From NCBI RefSeq assembly GCF_024296865.1, contig NZ_CP101134.1, positions 2,480,001 to 2,544,000 on the forward strand: DNA of 64,000 nucleotides, written 5' to 3'. A program made the position numbers and the translations under genes. Under the pieces are notes generated by a model that searched no databases, was not told the origin of the DNA, and saw only the letters and a list, made by a program, of their open reading frames with translations. The stretch is from Sphingobacterium sp. LZ7M1 (GTDB taxonomy: Bacteria; Bacteroidota; Bacteroidia; Sphingobacteriales; Sphingobacteriaceae). How positions within the stretch are numbered: the first letter of the stretch is position 1; every line of letters begins with the position of its first letter. Positions 1 through 9,397 of the stretch are shown here, one piece after another.

Positions 1-240
1 TCAGGACGACAGTTTGGTGGCAACTGAAGAATTGTGAACTGTACGCCAATGCAATCATAACTAAATTTAGGTTTTCATTGTTCCGAGATCCTTCCTGCGT
101 CAGGACGACAATTTGGTGGCAACCGAAGGTAAAGGAACTATTCACCAAGGCAATCATAGCTAAATTTAGGTTTTCATTGTTCCAAGATCCTTCCTACGTC
201 AGGACGACAATTAGGTGCTAACCGAAGGAAAGAATAGTTC
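1..240. repeat. 99-bp tandem repeat, about 2.4 copies
   Basis: The motif TCAGGACGAC recurs at 1, 100 and 199, and a motif starting GCAATCAT(A/G) recurs at 51 and 150, so the period is exactly 99 bp. Each unit carries a core like TCCGAGATCCTTCCTGCGTC followed by a (C/A)AACCGAAGG-type segment. The same core, diverged, occurs near 46770. No reading frame runs through the copies. The array touches the left edge of the window and may continue beyond it. Confidence 0.85.
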
Positions 241-293
241 ACCAATTACCTTCCCAAAGGAGGATAAAATTCTGTCGATTGCATAGTTTCTAT

Positions 294-397
294 CTTATCC
301 TTATTCGAGACATAGTCGGGGCACATTCGAACATCTGTTTGAAATTATTTTATCCATTTTGCGAATTTTCGGAATATGCCTCGAATAAGGTCAAATT
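294..397. repeat. Dispersed palindromic element, copy A
   Basis: The arms CCTTATTCGAGACATA (299-314) and TATGCCTCGAATAAGG (375-390) are inverted repeats with one mismatch, separated by about 60 bp. Positions 368-397 match the reverse complement of 52576-52605 with two mismatches in 30, so this is one copy of a dispersed element. Its central loop is about 50 bp longer than in the 52.6 kb copy. A 61-codon frame across it (279-464) is most likely not a gene. Confidence 0.75.
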
Positions 398-406
398 AGT
401 CTCAAA

Positions 407-442
407 GAAAAAAGGATTGAAATCGGGGAGATTTCAATCCTT
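407..442 (-). terminator. Terminator-like hairpin
   Basis: An 11-bp perfect stem, GGATTGAAATC (414-424) and GATTTCAATCC (430-440), has a 5-nt loop. An A-run lies on its left, giving a U-run for leftward transcripts. No minus-strand gene upstream of it is recognised, so its role is unclear; it may belong to the neighbouring repeat element. Confidence 0.5.
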
Positions 443-562
443 AACTAACCAATTATTAACCTAAATTATGAATACTATCTTATACTCAAAACCTATGCCA
501 AAAAATCAAACCTATAATTTTTTTGCTCAATTTAGCTTAGGAAGCTTAAATACCGATCATTA

Positions 563-1888
563 ATGATAATTTTGTCCATGCAACATTTGAACACCTATCT
601 AAAAAATCTGAACATCGAAGCACTAAATCCTATGCAGGAAGAGGTATTAAAAGAGTTCAGTACATCCCGTGACCTTGTACTCCTATCTCCTACTGGTTCT
701 GGTAAGACACTAGCATTTAGTTTGTTATTGTTCAAATTATTGGGTGACAACATCAGTAAAGGTACTAAAGCCATGATCGTTGTGCCTACTCGTGAGCTAG
801 CATTGCAGATCGAATCGGTTATCAAGCAAATGAACAGTGCTATCAATGTTGCCTTATTATATGGCGGAAACAACAGCCAACTGGAGAAAGATAAAATAAA
901 ACAGCAACCTACTTTGATCATCGGTACTCCCGGAAGGATCATCTATCATATCGACCGCGTTCCTGCACTTTTGGAAGGTTGCCATACATTGGTATTGGAT
1001 GAATTCGATAAATCACTGGAATTAGGATTCCAGGACCAATTAAGCTATATCGTCAGGGCATGTAGAGATGTGAAGCATAAGATCCTGACATCTGCAACAG
1101 ATATGGAAGAGATTCCAGCGTTCCTGGAATTGAATGACCCAATTAAATTGGATTATGTAGATAACCACGGTTTAAGACCAGACCTGACTTACTATAGGGT
1201 CATGAGCAGTACTAAATTAAAACTGGAGTCCCTGTTCAAATTGCTTTGTAAAATTGGGAACGAACGGGTTTTGGTTTTCTGTAACCATAGGGAAGCTGTA
1301 GATAATATTTCCGAGATATTGGAAGGGAAAGGGATCGAGAGCATACCTTACCATGGAGGATTGGAACAGTTTGTCCGTGAGTTGACAATCATTAAGATCA
1401 AGAATGGCAGCCAGAACATTTTGGTGACCACGGATTTAGCCGCGAGAGGTTTGGATATCCCTGAAATGAACCATGTGGTACACTATCAATTCCCTTATAA
1501 GGAGGATGAATTTATCCATAGAAACGGACGTGCAGGCAGAAATGGACAAAAGGGCTATGTATATGGTATCCTGACCGATGAGGATCGCGCAGCTCATTAT
1601 CTAGAAGGTGCGGAGACCCTTGAATTGGATGGCTTCTATCCTATTCCTGAAGAACCAGAATTTAAGACCTTAAGGATCAATGCCGGGAAGAAACAGAAGG
1701 TCAACAAGATCGATATCGTAGGATATATCTTGAACTTACCCGAGATTAGCAAAGATGATTTAGGTTTGATCGTAGTGAAACCTCATGATTCCTATGTGGC
1801 TATCCGTTCAGAAGTCGCCAATAAGGTTGTCAAAAATGGCACTAACGGTAAAATCAAGGGACAAAAAGTCAGGATAAACCTAATCTAA
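563..1888 (+). CDS. DEAD-box RNA helicase, DbpA-like
   Basis: ATP-dependent RNA helicase, probably acting in ribosome assembly or RNA turnover. Visible motifs in order: Q-motif region (residues 21-25), Walker A SPTGSGKT (42-49), PTREL (75-79), GTPGR (121-125), motif II DEFD (146-149, in place of DEAD), SAT (177-179), ARGLDIP (294-300) and HRNGRAGR (319-326). Residues from about 380 to the end look like the DbpA-type RNA-binding domain, which in E. coli DbpA targets 23S rRNA. An ATG at 578 (MQHLN) is an equally plausible start. The stop overlaps the end of convergent coaD by 9 bp. The family is certain; the rRNA specificity is inferred. Confidence 0.92.
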   Translation: MIILSMQHLNTYLKNLNIEALNPMQEEVLKEFSTSRDLVLLSPTGSGKTLAFSLLLFKLLGDNISKGTKAMIVVPTRELALQIESVIKQMNSAINVALLYGGNNSQLEKDKIKQQPTLIIGTPGRIIYHIDRVPALLEGCHTLVLDEFDKSLELGFQDQLSYIVRACRDVKHKILTSATDMEEIPAFLELNDPIKLDYVDNHGLRPDLTYYRVMSSTKLKLESLFKLLCKIGNERVLVFCNHREAVDNISEILEGKGIESIPYHGGLEQFVRELTIIKIKNGSQNILVTTDLAARGLDIPEMNHVVHYQFPYKEDEFIHRNGRAGRNGQKGYVYGILTDEDRAAHYLEGAETLELDGFYPIPEEPEFKTLRINAGKKQKVNKIDIVGYILNLPEISKDDLGLIVVKPHDSYVAIRSEVANKVVKNGTNGKIKGQKVRINLI

Positions 1889-2353
1889 TTTCTTGATATA
1901 CTGCAGGATAATATCGGGTACAAGGTGACTGATATCTCCATTGTTTTTCCAGATATCGCGAACAATAGTAGAAGAAATATGAGCCTCTCCGCTCCTGCTT
2001 ACCAAAAAGTAAGTCTCGATCTGAGGGGCCAATAACAAATTGTTCTGAGCAATGATATTTTCGTAATCGAGATCGGTACCATTTCGCAGACCCCTTAAAA
2101 TAAAATTAGCTCCAATAGATTCACAGTAATCAACGGTCAGACCATTATAGAATTCGACCTCCACTTGATCATTGTCTCTATAAAGGTCCGTAATCGAAGA
2201 TCGGCGGCTTTCTACATCCATCATTCCCACCTTGGAACTATTTACACCAATAGCAATATATATCTTATCAAAGAGAGGCAATGCTCTTTTTATTAAATCC
2301 TGATGGGCAATGGTGAAAGGATCAAAGGATCCTGGAAAGACAGCTATTTTCAT
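1880..2353 (-). CDS. coaD: Phosphopantetheine adenylyltransferase
   Basis: Catalyses the penultimate step of coenzyme A synthesis: 4'-phosphopantetheine plus ATP gives dephospho-CoA. At 157 residues it has the family's usual length. The N-terminus MKIAVFPGSFDPFTIAHQDL has the nucleotidyltransferase GSFDP motif and the (T/H)xxH site as TIAH. The C-terminal ISSTIVRD corresponds to the conserved ISSTxVR signature. It follows rsmD by 2 bp on the same strand, forming a DUF3822-rsmD-coaD operon. The rsmD-coaD neighbourhood is widespread in bacteria. Confidence 0.97.
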   Translation of the reverse strand: MKIAVFPGSFDPFTIAHQDLIKRALPLFDKIYIAIGVNSSKVGMMDVESRRSSITDLYRDNDQVEVEFYNGLTVDYCESIGANFILRGLRNGTDLDYENIIAQNNLLLAPQIETYFLVSRSGEAHISSTIVRDIWKNNGDISHLVPDIILQYIKKLD

Positions 2354-2355
2354 AA

Positions 2356-2889
2356 TTATTTAGAATAAAAGCTAAATGAGGAATTCCCATATTGCCTGGT
2401 TTCGACAAAATTGGGGTGATCGATCATTTTGCGGTTACTAGGATGTTCAACAATCAAAAGACCTCCATCCTTAAGGAGGTTATTTTCAAGAACCATGGAA
2501 GCCAACATCGGCAATTGACCTAAATCATAAGGAGGATCTGCAAAAATCAAATCATAGCTTTCCTTATCCGCTTTAATAAACTTAAAAACATCAGCCTTTC
2601 TGGCCTTGATCTGGGAAAGATCTAATTTTTTAGAAGTCTCCGTAATATATAGGACACATTTTCCATGCAAGTCAACAGCATTTACCTTCTTAACCCCTCG
2701 AGACGCCAATTCAAAGGATATATTACCTGTTCCAGCAAATAAATCTAAGCATTCCAGTCCATCAAAATCAATCCTATTGTTCAAGATATTGAACAGGGCT
2801 TCTTTTGCAATATCCGTCGTTGGTCTTACAGGAAGGTTTTGCGGAGGGTTTAACCGCAGTCCGGCAGCCTTTCCTCCTATTATTCGCAT
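2356..2889 (-). CDS. rsmD: 16S rRNA (guanine(966)-N(2))-methyltransferase RsmD
   Basis: SAM-dependent methyltransferase that modifies G966 of 16S rRNA during 30S assembly. The start MRIIGGKAAGLRL, the conserved RPTTD segment, the SAM-binding LDLFAGTGNISFE (about 48-60) and the catalytic DPPY (about 117-120) are all RsmD hallmarks. Its length of 177 residues is typical. It overlaps the upstream DUF3822 gene by 10 bp and is followed 2 bp later by coaD, so the three are very likely co-transcribed. Confidence 0.96.
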   Translation of the reverse strand: MRIIGGKAAGLRLNPPQNLPVRPTTDIAKEALFNILNNRIDFDGLECLDLFAGTGNISFELASRGVKKVNAVDLHGKCVLYITETSKKLDLSQIKARKADVFKFIKADKESYDLIFADPPYDLGQLPMLASMVLENNLLKDGGLLIVEHPSNRKMIDHPNFVETRQYGNSSFSFYSK

Positions 2890-3665
2890 GTAGGTAAATC
2901 TATTAAGTAGCTTTTGTTGTAATCCTCTGATTCATCATCTAAAGAAACAGCTGGTTTACTTGCCGAAATTTCAATCAGTTCGTTAGAATAGGTTCTCAGT
3001 TTTTGAATAAAGGATTGGTCTGCATGGATAGCGGAATACAGGACTTTATTAACCTTTCCTTCAATTCCAAAGTTATCGAAGATGTTCAAGATAAAGTAAC
3101 TCAGGTCATCATCGCTTACAATCTCGAAGGTATTATAAAACTTGAACTGACCATTTATAAATAGATAGATATCAGCTGAGTTATCATCAAAAACAACACC
3201 TAACACATCGCCTTTTAAAGGGATGAATTGTCTGGCCTGAAGCAGATTGAGTTTAAATTCAGGCACAAATTTAGCGTCAGGAAAAAGTGTTTTCCATCGG
3301 TGTTGCAACAATACATCCGATTGGTAAAATGCCTGGATTTGCAAGAAATCGATCGAAGTGCGGTTCATTTCCTGAGCCGGATTCTCCATAAATTCCTGAT
3401 ATTTATCCAGATCTACTTCTTGATAAAGATCATCCGGTACAAAAGTCAGGTTATGGCTTGGAATACTGACATAAACATTTTGAAAGGGTAAGCTCAATAA
3501 TTTGAGTGCCTCTTCAGAAGGATTATGGCTTTCAAAGTTCATGTACAGCAAAAGTTGATTGTCTTGATCTAAAACATATAATTTATCATACTGATAATTT
3601 GCTTTAACGATCAGGGTGTATTGCGTTATATAATGAATATGAAATTGTTTTGAAGTATAATTCAT
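2880..3665 (-). CDS. DUF3822 family protein
   Basis: Cytosolic protein of unknown function, recognised as DUF3822, a Bacteroidota family usually found just upstream of rsmD. The pattern fits an ASKHA/actin-like fold with alternating strand segments (VLGVVFDDNSADIYLFINGQ in the middle), but no catalytic motif is evident. The start chosen is the ATG at 3665 (MNYTSKQF), giving 261 residues; a further in-frame TTG at 3689 is less likely. Overlap with rsmD indicates one operon. Confidence 0.85.
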   Translation of the reverse strand: MNYTSKQFHIHYITQYTLIVKANYQYDKLYVLDQDNQLLLYMNFESHNPSEEALKLLSLPFQNVYVSIPSHNLTFVPDDLYQEVDLDKYQEFMENPAQEMNRTSIDFLQIQAFYQSDVLLQHRWKTLFPDAKFVPEFKLNLLQARQFIPLKGDVLGVVFDDNSADIYLFINGQFKFYNTFEIVSDDDLSYFILNIFDNFGIEGKVNKVLYSAIHADQSFIQKLRTYSNELIEISASKPAVSLDDESEDYNKSYLIDLPTCE

Positions 3666-3703
3666 TCTTTGCAGATGGTATAAACACAAAATTAGTTTTT
3701 AAA

Positions 3704-3734
3704 ATTGGATTGACCAACCTTTTGGATAACTTTG
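3704..3734 (+). promoter_or_regulatory. Bacteroidota-type promoter for the RecD-like helicase gene
   Basis: ATTG (3704-3707), exactly 19 bp, then TAACTTTG (3727-3734). This matches the TTTG-N19-TAnnTTTG consensus of the Bacteroidota housekeeping sigma factor with one mismatch in the -33 box. The expected transcription start (about 3740) nearly coincides with the GTG start codon at 3739. Confidence 0.6.
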
Positions 3735-3738
3735 GGTT

Positions 3739-5163
3739 GTGCAGATAAAAAACAGCCTTTTACAACAGTTTTCACACCAAGCAACGCAACAGCAGGAACA
3801 GGTATTTGCCCTACTGGGGGAATTTTTGCATACCTTTTCTGAGGAATCATGCTTTATACTAAAAGGTTATGCAGGTACAGGAAAGACCAGCATCATCAGT
3901 GCATTGGTCAAAACGCTTCCAAAATTCCAGAAGAGATCTGTATTATTGGCACCGACTGGACGAGCTGCAAAGGTGATGTCCTCCTATTCGGGCAGGAATG
4001 CACTGACCATCCATAAAAAAATCTACAGAAAGAAGAATGCGGTTTCTCTGGACATGCAGTTCAGTTTAGCTGAAAACATACACGAAAACACGCTTTTTAT
4101 TGTTGACGAGGCATCCATGATCAGCAATGAAGGCCATAGTATGTTTTCCAATGGACTATTGCATGACCTGATCGAGTTTGTGCAATCCGGTGAGAATTGC
4201 TGCTTGATGCTGGTTGGTGATACGGCGCAGCTGCCACCCGTAGGCTTGGAACAGAGCCCCGCATTGGACGCTGAATATATGAATGCAGAATTCGGTTTGC
4301 AGATATTCACCTATGAAATGACCGATGTGGTCCGTCAGGACAAAAATTCAGGAATTCTCTATAATGCCACCAAAATCAGGAATGAGATCCGATTGGATGA
4401 GGAGTTTGTAGAATACAGCTATCCTCAGTTTGTCACCAAAGCCTTCAAGGATATCTTTCGGATGAATGGTGAGCGGCTGATTGAAGGATTGCACTATGCC
4501 TATGATAAATTTGGCATCGAAAACTCCATGGTCATTTGCCGCTCCAATAAATCAGCAAACCTTTATAATCAGCATATCCGAAACCAGATCCTCTTTAGAG
4601 ATGAAGAAATTACCGGTGGTGACATCATCATGGTGGTCAAGAATAACTATTATTGGTTACAGGACAACGATGAGAAGAACACTGGGTTTATTGCCAATGG
4701 GGATATGGCAGTCATCAAGAAAGTAAGTAATGTACATGAGATGCACGGCTTTAGGTTTGCCGATCTCTACCTCGAGTTTATGGACAACAATGAAGGGGAT
4801 GCAATCCGATGTCGGGTCTTATTGGATAGTCTATATGTAGATTCTCCAAATCTTCCTTACGAGCAACAACAGAAACTGTATAACAGTATCGCTGAGGATT
4901 ATCAGGATATTCCTGCCAAAAAAGATAGGATGGATTCCATCAAAAAAGACCCCTATTACAATGCCCTACAGATCAAGTTTGCTTATGCGATAACCTGTCA
5001 TAAAGCCCAGGGTGGACAGTGGCCATTGGTTTTCGTTGACCAAGGCTACATGAACGATGAAATGCTGAACACGGAGTTCATGCGCTGGTTATATACGGCC
5101 ATCACCCGTGCAACCCAAGAGCTATTCCTGGTTAATTTCAACGAAAAGTTTTACGAAGCCTAA
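3739..5163 (+). CDS. RecD-like ATP-dependent DNA helicase
   Basis: Superfamily 1 helicase of the RecD/Dda type, 474 residues, without RecB or RecC nearby. Visible motifs: Walker A GYAGTGKTS (about 43-51), motif II DEASMI (about 128), motif III GDTAQLPPVG (about 160-169), motif V/VI region TCHKAQGGQWPLVF and WLYTAITRA near the C-terminus. This short RecD-like form is common in Bacteroidota. The start is GTG; no ATG lies between it and the P-loop, and about 20 residues before the first conserved QxQxxF segment fits the family. It is divergent from the DUF3822 gene, with 73 bp between. Confidence 0.9.
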   Translation: MQIKNSLLQQFSHQATQQQEQVFALLGEFLHTFSEESCFILKGYAGTGKTSIISALVKTLPKFQKRSVLLAPTGRAAKVMSSYSGRNALTIHKKIYRKKNAVSLDMQFSLAENIHENTLFIVDEASMISNEGHSMFSNGLLHDLIEFVQSGENCCLMLVGDTAQLPPVGLEQSPALDAEYMNAEFGLQIFTYEMTDVVRQDKNSGILYNATKIRNEIRLDEEFVEYSYPQFVTKAFKDIFRMNGERLIEGLHYAYDKFGIENSMVICRSNKSANLYNQHIRNQILFRDEEITGGDIIMVVKNNYYWLQDNDEKNTGFIANGDMAVIKKVSNVHEMHGFRFADLYLEFMDNNEGDAIRCRVLLDSLYVDSPNLPYEQQQKLYNSIAEDYQDIPAKKDRMDSIKKDPYYNALQIKFAYAITCHKAQGGQWPLVFVDQGYMNDEMLNTEFMRWLYTAITRATQELFLVNFNEKFYEA

Positions 5164-5250
5164 TCCTATCAAAAATAATACATGATAGCTTCTTTTTTGG
5201 GTCAATAATTGGATATTTTCGCTGAATCAAATATTGACTAAATTACTCAA

Positions 5251-7734
5251 ATGAAGCATTTTTTAACCTTTGTCCTATTGCTAAGTTTTACAATTTCTCA
5301 AGGACAAGAAAAATCTACCTTAACCAAACCAAACTACCAATTGGCTTCTAAGTTTTCACCAAGCAAACTTAGTAAATTGATCTTCTCTACAGAGGTCAAT
5401 CCCAATTGGATAAATTTTGGTGATAAATTCTGGTACGAATACAATAGTCCATCTGGCAAAAAATGGTACCTGGTAGATCCAAAAACCAAAAAGAAGTCTG
5501 AATTATTTGACCATGCTGATATGGCTTCCAGAATCACTTCCATTGTCAAAAACCCATTTGATGCACAGCATCTAGAAATCAGGAACCTTCGTTTCATGGA
5601 TAATGAAAACCTGATTCGATTCGAAGTACAAAGCACAAAGGATACGCTAAAAACAAAAGAAGAAATCCAAAAGCTGACGAACAAGAAAGATACCATCAAA
5701 AAGAAACTGTATTATTTCGAATATAACATCAGCAACAGCAATCTAAGGGAATTAGGTGAAGACAGTAAGGAAAAGACCAAACTGTTCTGGGCAAATTTCA
5801 ATCCGGATACCAGCAGGGTTTATTATGCCAAGAACTATAATCTATATTGGATGGATTATAGCAATTACCTAAAGGCCCAAAAAGATGAAAAGGATTCCAC
5901 GATAATTGAGCATCAGATCACCACAGATGGTGTACAATACTATGCCTGGGGTGGGGATGAATACAGTGTCACGACAGGTGATAAGAAATCCGAGGATGAA
6001 GAGAAGAAAAAAAGAAAACCTGTTTGGATCAATTGGTCACCTAATGGAAAATATTTCACTTTGACTCGCAAAGATAACCGAGAATACAGCGCATTATGGG
6101 TGATTAACAATGTAGCAGCAAAACGCCCTACCTTGGAAACCTACAAATACCTGATGCCAGGTGAAACCGATTCAACTGAAGTTGAGCTTTATTTATTCGA
6201 TAGTAGCACATTAAAAGCAAAGCAGATCAATGTAGCTGCTTTCAAAAATCAAACGATCAGCAACTGGAATAAGGACAGAACAAAAGAAAGCTACAAAGGC
6301 AAACATTACATCAACTATTGGTTGGGGAACGATGAAGAATTCTATATAGCCAGATCCAGTCGCGATTTGAAGCGTATAGATATTGTTGCCGTAAATGTGA
6401 ACGGAAACAGCAGAACGGTATTAGAAGAGCGTTCGAATGTTTACCAAGATATCAAAAAGCCTTATTTCGTCAATAATGGCAGTCAATTTATCCATTGGTC
6501 CCAGAGAGATGGTTGGGGACATTTCTATCTGTATGATAAAAATGGAAGAATGATCAATCAGATCACCAAAGGTGAGTTCCACTGTGACGATTTGACCCGT
6601 TACAATGAGGAATCAGGAACCTTGTACTTCAAGGCGAATGGTAAGGAAAAAAACATGGATCCTTACTATTCGTATTATTACTCCGTAAATAAGAGCGGTG
6701 GTGCGATAAAATTATTGACCCCGGGAGACTTCGACCATCAGATCGTGAGCAGTGAAAGCAGTAATTACTTCATTGATAATTATTCTAGGGTAAATACAGC
6801 TCCAGTTAGCAACCTATATAATGCTAACGGACAGCTGATTATGAAACTGGAAGAAACCGATTTATCAAACCTTTTCGCTGCAGGATATAAGTTCCCAGAG
6901 CCATTTAAGGTTAAAGCTGGAGATGGGATAACCGACCTATATGGCGTGATGTACAGGCCATTCGACTTTGATTCAACCAAGACCTATCCTATCATTGAAT
7001 ATGTTTATCCAGGACCACAGACTGAAGCAGTAAACAAAAGCTTTGGAAAATCCATGGACAGGATCGACAGATTGGCACAGATGGGTTTTATCGTGATCTC
7101 AGTAGGTAACCGTGGCGGACATCCCTCCCGTTCAAAATGGTACCATACCTATGGTTATGGAAACCTTCGCGATTATGGATTGGAAGATAAAAAGGTCGCA
7201 GCTGAACAATTAGCCGATAAATATCCGTTTATAGATATCAGTAAAGTTGGGATTACTGGGCATTCAGGCGGAGGTTTCATGTCTACGGCTGCTATGTTGG
7301 TCTACCCAGATTTCTTTAAGGTGGCTGTTTCTGGTGCAGGTAACCATGAAAACAACATCTATAATCGTTGGTGGAGCGAAAGACATCACGGCGTGAAAGA
7401 AGAAATCAGTGCAAAAGGCGATACCACCTTTAGCTATAATATCCAACGGAACACAGAACTGGCAAAGAATTTAAAAGGAAAATTACTGATCGTAACTGGG
7501 GATATTGACAATAATGTGCATCCAGCGAATTCAATCCGCATGGTAGATGCTTTAATCAGAGCCAATAAAAGGTTTGATTTCCTATTATTGCCAGGCCAAA
7601 GACATGGATTTGGCGATATGACCGAATATTTCTTTTGGAGAATGGCAGATTACTTCAGTCAGCACCTTTTAGGCTCTTCTGAAATGAATGAGGTGGATAT
7701 GATGGAAATGAATCGGGAAAAACCACTCAAATAA
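5251..7734 (+). CDS. S9 family prolyl oligopeptidase/DPP IV-like peptidase
   Basis: Exported serine peptidase of the DPP IV/acylaminoacyl-peptidase group, probably periplasmic and cleaving oligopeptides. Residues 1-18 are a signal peptide ending in SQG-Q. The N-terminal half is a beta-propeller with repeated W-SPNGKYFTLTRKD-like blades (DPP IV N-terminal domain). The C-terminal alpha/beta-hydrolase domain carries the triad: Ser672 in GHSGGGF, Asp753 in GDIDNNVHP and His785 in GQRHGFGD. Length 827 is normal for this group. It stands alone between a DNA helicase and a HEAT-like protein and could supply peptides for the POT transporters downstream (inference). Confidence 0.93.
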   Translation: MKHFLTFVLLLSFTISQGQEKSTLTKPNYQLASKFSPSKLSKLIFSTEVNPNWINFGDKFWYEYNSPSGKKWYLVDPKTKKKSELFDHADMASRITSIVKNPFDAQHLEIRNLRFMDNENLIRFEVQSTKDTLKTKEEIQKLTNKKDTIKKKLYYFEYNISNSNLRELGEDSKEKTKLFWANFNPDTSRVYYAKNYNLYWMDYSNYLKAQKDEKDSTIIEHQITTDGVQYYAWGGDEYSVTTGDKKSEDEEKKKRKPVWINWSPNGKYFTLTRKDNREYSALWVINNVAAKRPTLETYKYLMPGETDSTEVELYLFDSSTLKAKQINVAAFKNQTISNWNKDRTKESYKGKHYINYWLGNDEEFYIARSSRDLKRIDIVAVNVNGNSRTVLEERSNVYQDIKKPYFVNNGSQFIHWSQRDGWGHFYLYDKNGRMINQITKGEFHCDDLTRYNEESGTLYFKANGKEKNMDPYYSYYYSVNKSGGAIKLLTPGDFDHQIVSSESSNYFIDNYSRVNTAPVSNLYNANGQLIMKLEETDLSNLFAAGYKFPEPFKVKAGDGITDLYGVMYRPFDFDSTKTYPIIEYVYPGPQTEAVNKSFGKSMDRIDRLAQMGFIVISVGNRGGHPSRSKWYHTYGYGNLRDYGLEDKKVAAEQLADKYPFIDISKVGITGHSGGGFMSTAAMLVYPDFFKVAVSGAGNHENNIYNRWWSERHHGVKEEISAKGDTTFSYNIQRNTELAKNLKGKLLIVTGDIDNNVHPANSIRMVDALIRANKRFDFLLLPGQRHGFGDMTEYFFWRMADYFSQHLLGSSEMNEVDMMEMNREKPLK

Positions 7735-7796
7735 AATTCCATTTTAATATAAACAGTTTTTATCCTTATTTTATGATCCATTTTAGTGGGTAAAAT

Positions 7797-8354
7797 ATGA
7801 GCGAAAAAACTGAAGATAAATTTAAAGAAGCCCTAATGCATTTTGGGGCTTCTGATTTAAATAAGGAAATTTTAAAGGTAATCAGCCTAGATCAACTTCT
7901 TCAATGGAGTATAGAAGAGAATAATCCCCGCTTATGTTTTCGCAGTGCCTGGGCAATGGAACATATCCTGTTGAAGAACCCAGAACACTTTAATGCTATC
8001 TATAAAAGATTGATCATAAATTACCGAGACCTGAAAAATTGGAGCAGTTTAAGGAGCTATACTAAGCTATTGATGTGGCTTATATCAAAATCCAATACAA
8101 GTATCACCTTAACTGAGAAAGAAAGAGAAATAATCCTGGCAAAGAGCTTTGCCATCATTGACCTGAACGATTGTCCTGTTGCTGTAAAGGTCAATGCCTT
8201 CGATATCCTGTATAGGTTAATCCCTTCTTTTGAATGGGTTGCGAAAGAATTAAAGCTTATCATTGAACTGAGCCTAGAAAAAGAAAATACCCCTGCTTTA
8301 AGGAGTAGAGGTACCTATATCTTAAATAGATTAGCTAAAATGGGATTAAAATAA
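7797..8354 (+). CDS. HEAT-repeat-like helical protein, function unknown
   Basis: A 185-residue soluble protein without signal peptide or membrane segment. Three helical pairs resemble HEAT/ARM units: around [16 protein letters not shown] (43-58), [16 protein letters not shown] (about 125-140) and [15 protein letters not shown] (about 165-180). This suggests an alpha-solenoid scaffold or adaptor rather than an enzyme. No catalytic motif is seen. Its stop overlaps the end of convergent ruvB by 9 bp. The gene is real by codon structure and independent strand use; I cannot name a function. Confidence 0.75.
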   Translation: MSEKTEDKFKEALMHFGASDLNKEILKVISLDQLLQWSIEENNPRLCFRSAWAMEHILLKNPEHFNAIYKRLIINYRDLKNWSSLRSYTKLLMWLISKSNTSITLTEKEREIILAKSFAIIDLNDCPVAVKVNAFDILYRLIPSFEWVAKELKLIIELSLEKENTPALRSRGTYILNRLAKMGLK

Positions 8355-9368
8355 GGTATTCCCTTTATTGAAATGTGTCTTCCCCAAATGCTTAAAAGCT
8401 AATTCCGTACATTCCCTTCCTCTTGAAGTGCGCATGATATAGCCTTCTTGGATCAAGAATGGTTCATACACTTCTTCAATGGTCCCTTCATCCTCTCCCA
8501 CGGCGGTGGCAATGGTTTTTAGCCCTACAGGTCCACCTTTGAATTTTTCGATAATGGTACTTAAGATACGATTATCCATCTCATCCAAGCCATGTTCATC
8601 CACATTCAAGGCATTAAGGGCAAATTGAGCGATGGCTTTATCAATAGATCCATTTCCTTTGATTTGTGCAAAGTCACGTGTTCTTCTCAAAAGAGCATTG
8701 GCGATCCTCGGGGTTCCTCGACTTCTTCTGGCAATTTCATAAGCCCCTTCTTCTGAAATAGGAACCTTTAATATCTGGGCAGAACGCATGACGATATCCG
8801 TCAATAGTTTGGAATCATAATATTGCAACCTGGAATTGATTCCAAAACGAGCCCGTAGCGGTGCTGTCAATAAACCAGAACGTGTCGTTGCTCCCACTAA
8901 GGTGAAAGGATTTAGAGAAATCTGCACAGAACGTGCATTTGGACCCGTTTCGAGCATGATGTCGATTTTGAAATCCTCCATTGCGGAATACAGATATTCT
9001 TCAACCAAGGGGCTTAAACGGTGTATCTCATCAATAAAAAGAATATCTCCCTCTTCAAGATTAGTCAATAGCCCAGCTAGATCGCCCGGTTTATCCAATA
9101 CAGGTCCTGAAGTTATTTTGATCCCTACGCCCATTTCATTGGCAATGATATGGGATAAGGTAGTTTTACCTAATCCGGGAGGGCCATGTAACAGTACATG
9201 GTCAAGCGCTTCGGCACGGAGCTTAGCTGCTTTAACAAAGATGGAAAGGTTCTCCAATATCTTAGCCTGACCGGTAAAATCTTCGAAAGTCTGCGGACGA
9301 AGCACCCTCTCCAAGTCTTTATCAGTCGAGGTTAATCTTTCAGGATTGGGGTCAAGGTTTTCATTCAT
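8346..9368 (-). CDS. ruvB: Holliday junction branch migration helicase RuvB
   Basis: AAA+ motor that drives branch migration of Holliday junctions with RuvA. Length 340 is typical. Walker [10 protein letters not shown] (62-70), Walker B with DEIH (113-116), the [12 protein letters not shown] segment (87-98), sensor I GATTRSG and the C-terminal winged-helix with [11 protein letters not shown] are all present. ruvA and ruvC are not in the window, as is usual where ruv genes are scattered. A glycosyltransferase gene lies 29 bp upstream on the same strand and may be co-transcribed. Confidence 0.98.
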   Translation of the reverse strand: MNENLDPNPERLTSTDKDLERVLRPQTFEDFTGQAKILENLSIFVKAAKLRAEALDHVLLHGPPGLGKTTLSHIIANEMGVGIKITSGPVLDKPGDLAGLLTNLEEGDILFIDEIHRLSPLVEEYLYSAMEDFKIDIMLETGPNARSVQISLNPFTLVGATTRSGLLTAPLRARFGINSRLQYYDSKLLTDIVMRSAQILKVPISEEGAYEIARRSRGTPRIANALLRRTRDFAQIKGNGSIDKAIAQFALNALNVDEHGLDEMDNRILSTIIEKFKGGPVGLKTIATAVGEDEGTIEEVYEPFLIQEGYIMRTSRGRECTELAFKHLGKTHFNKGNTLF

Positions 9369-9397
9369 ATCTTAGAACACAAATCTTTAGTGAACAA

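Noticed and set aside
279..464. 61-codon frame beginning MHSFYLILIRD
   Set aside because: It runs across the palindromic element and a hairpin, has no ribosome binding site or conserved domain, and its similarity to another short frame near 52.6 kb follows from the shared repeat DNA.
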